From an endosymbiont of Lamellibrachia barhami (GTDB lineage: Bacteria; Pseudomonadota; Gammaproteobacteria; Chromatiales; Chromatiaceae): a DNA stretch of 64,000 nt. Shown here one piece after another: positions 63,559-64,000 of this stretch. Below the pieces are notes generated by a model. That model saw only the letters and a list, made by a program, of their open reading frames with translations. It did no database searches and was not told the DNA's origin. The stretch covers positions 3,381,382 to 3,445,381 of the forward strand of contig NZ_JAAVSH020000001.1 of the NCBI RefSeq assembly GCF_011947365.2, given 5' to 3'. Made by a program: the position numbers and the translations under genes. The stretch's first letter is position 1. Each line of letters opens with the position of its first letter.

Positions 63559-64000
63559 ATGAAGAAAAATTTTAATATCCGCCGCAAACAAGCGGGATTC
63601 GTTTCAGCGGCAACCTTGGTCGCCCTGCTCTCCTTCGGCAACATCCAGGCTGCGGACGATGCCGCAACGATCAAACGAGTCCAGGATGGGATCGCCAAGC
63701 TGATCCCCGGAGAGACACCGGACAGCATCACCGAATCGGTGATCCCTGATCTGTACGAAGTGATGATAGGGCCACGTCTGTTCTATGTCAGCGGTGATGG
63801 AAAGTATCTCTTCAACGGTAAACTTTTTGAGATCGCGACAAGAGAGGATCTCTCAACGCCTAAGATCTCCCTGGCCAAGGCGGATGCCATTACCAAGGTT
63901 GGCGAGGAGAACATGATCATCTTTGGCTCCGATGATGCCAAACACACCATCACCGTGTTCACCGATATCGACTGCGGTTATTGCCGCAAACTGCACAGTG
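63559..64000 (+). CDS. dsbC: Thiol:disulfide interchange protein DsbC (partial, cut by right edge)
   Basis: This periplasmic disulfide isomerase is seen for 147 codons. It has a signal peptide (FVSAATLVALLSFGNIQAAD), an N-terminal dimerisation domain (LIPGETPDSITESVIPDLYE, VMIGPRLFYVSGDGKYLFNG), and the start of the thioredoxin domain with the active site DIDCGYCRKLH. DsbC isomerises wrong disulfides and is kept reduced by DsbD. The ATG at 63559 follows yajQ by 3 nt. The window ends soon after the active-site motif. Confidence 0.94.
   Translation, partial: MKKNFNIRRKQAGFVSAATLVALLSFGNIQAADDAATIKRVQDGIAKLIPGETPDSITESVIPDLYEVMIGPRLFYVSGDGKYLFNGKLFEIATREDLSTPKISLAKADAITKVGEENMIIFGSDDAKHTITVFTDIDCGYCRKLHS

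Noticed and set aside
1-64000. CRISPR arrays, restriction-modification or phage-defence islands
   Set aside because: No regularly spaced repeats and no genes with the corresponding domains were found on either strand.

Overview
The window reads as chromosomal DNA of a gammaproteobacterium of moderate GC content. The evidence is a gspGHIJKLMNDEF type II secretion operon, an XrtA/PEP-CTERM regulatory and export cluster, lapAB-pyrF, pcnB-folK-dnk-panBCD, a glycogen cluster with a GH57 enzyme, and YcgN/DUF3549 family genes. The gene set resembles Chromatiales-like or sulfur-oxidiser-like lineages, but no metabolic marker here proves that, so the assignment is inference. Several genes are visibly broken (IS1634-type transposase, gspM, a SnoaL-like gene, mutS, a lipoprotein paralogue), which suggests ongoing gene decay or, for single-base cases, assembly errors.

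Layout. 1-0.6 kb: decayed IS1634-family transposase. 0.7-11.7 kb (minus strand): a Sel1-repeat lipoprotein and a type II secretion operon in the order G-H-I-J-K-L-M-N-D-E-F, without gspC and with a frameshift in gspM. 12.2-23.3 kb (plus): XrtA/PEP-CTERM cluster consisting of sensor kinase PrsK, sigma-54 activator PrsR, exosortase A fused to an EpsI-like domain, the TPR lipoprotein PrsT, a Wza/EpsE-like export lipoprotein, a tyrosine autokinase and an outer-membrane beta-barrel protein. No glycosyltransferases or chain-length (GNVR) protein are present. 23.5-31.9 kb: lapA-lapB-pyrF, a 140-bp nested inverted repeat, galU, tRNA-Glu(CTC), then pcnB, folK, a deoxynucleoside kinase and panBCD. 32-42.2 kb: glycogen metabolism (glgA, pgi, glgB, glgC, a GH57 enzyme, malQ). 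42.3-42.6 kb holds two facing strand-specific terminator-like hairpins.

42.6-50.7 kb: HD-GYP response regulator, a small secreted protein, mtaB, a CZB-domain chemoreceptor with a perfect FliA-type promoter, rmuC and an acyl-CoA thioesterase. 50.7-53.3 kb: a decayed SnoaL-like gene, a mutS lacking its mismatch-recognition end, and dodecin. 53.6-59.4 kb is the least explained part: an unknown lipoprotein, its decayed tandem paralogue and, convergent to them, a secreted protein of about 1,212 residues with coiled-coil and repeat-like regions. 59.5-64 kb: DUF3549 and YcgN proteins, a 0.5-kb AT-rich gap with three DnaA-box-like sites, ogt, xerD, yajQ and the first part of dsbC.

REP-like palindromes of one family occur at three intergenic places (35.3, 43.8 and 50.3 kb). 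The best candidates for new biology are the lipoprotein/giant-protein region, the 140-bp inverted repeat and the DnaA-box cluster. None of these can be assigned a function from sequence alone.
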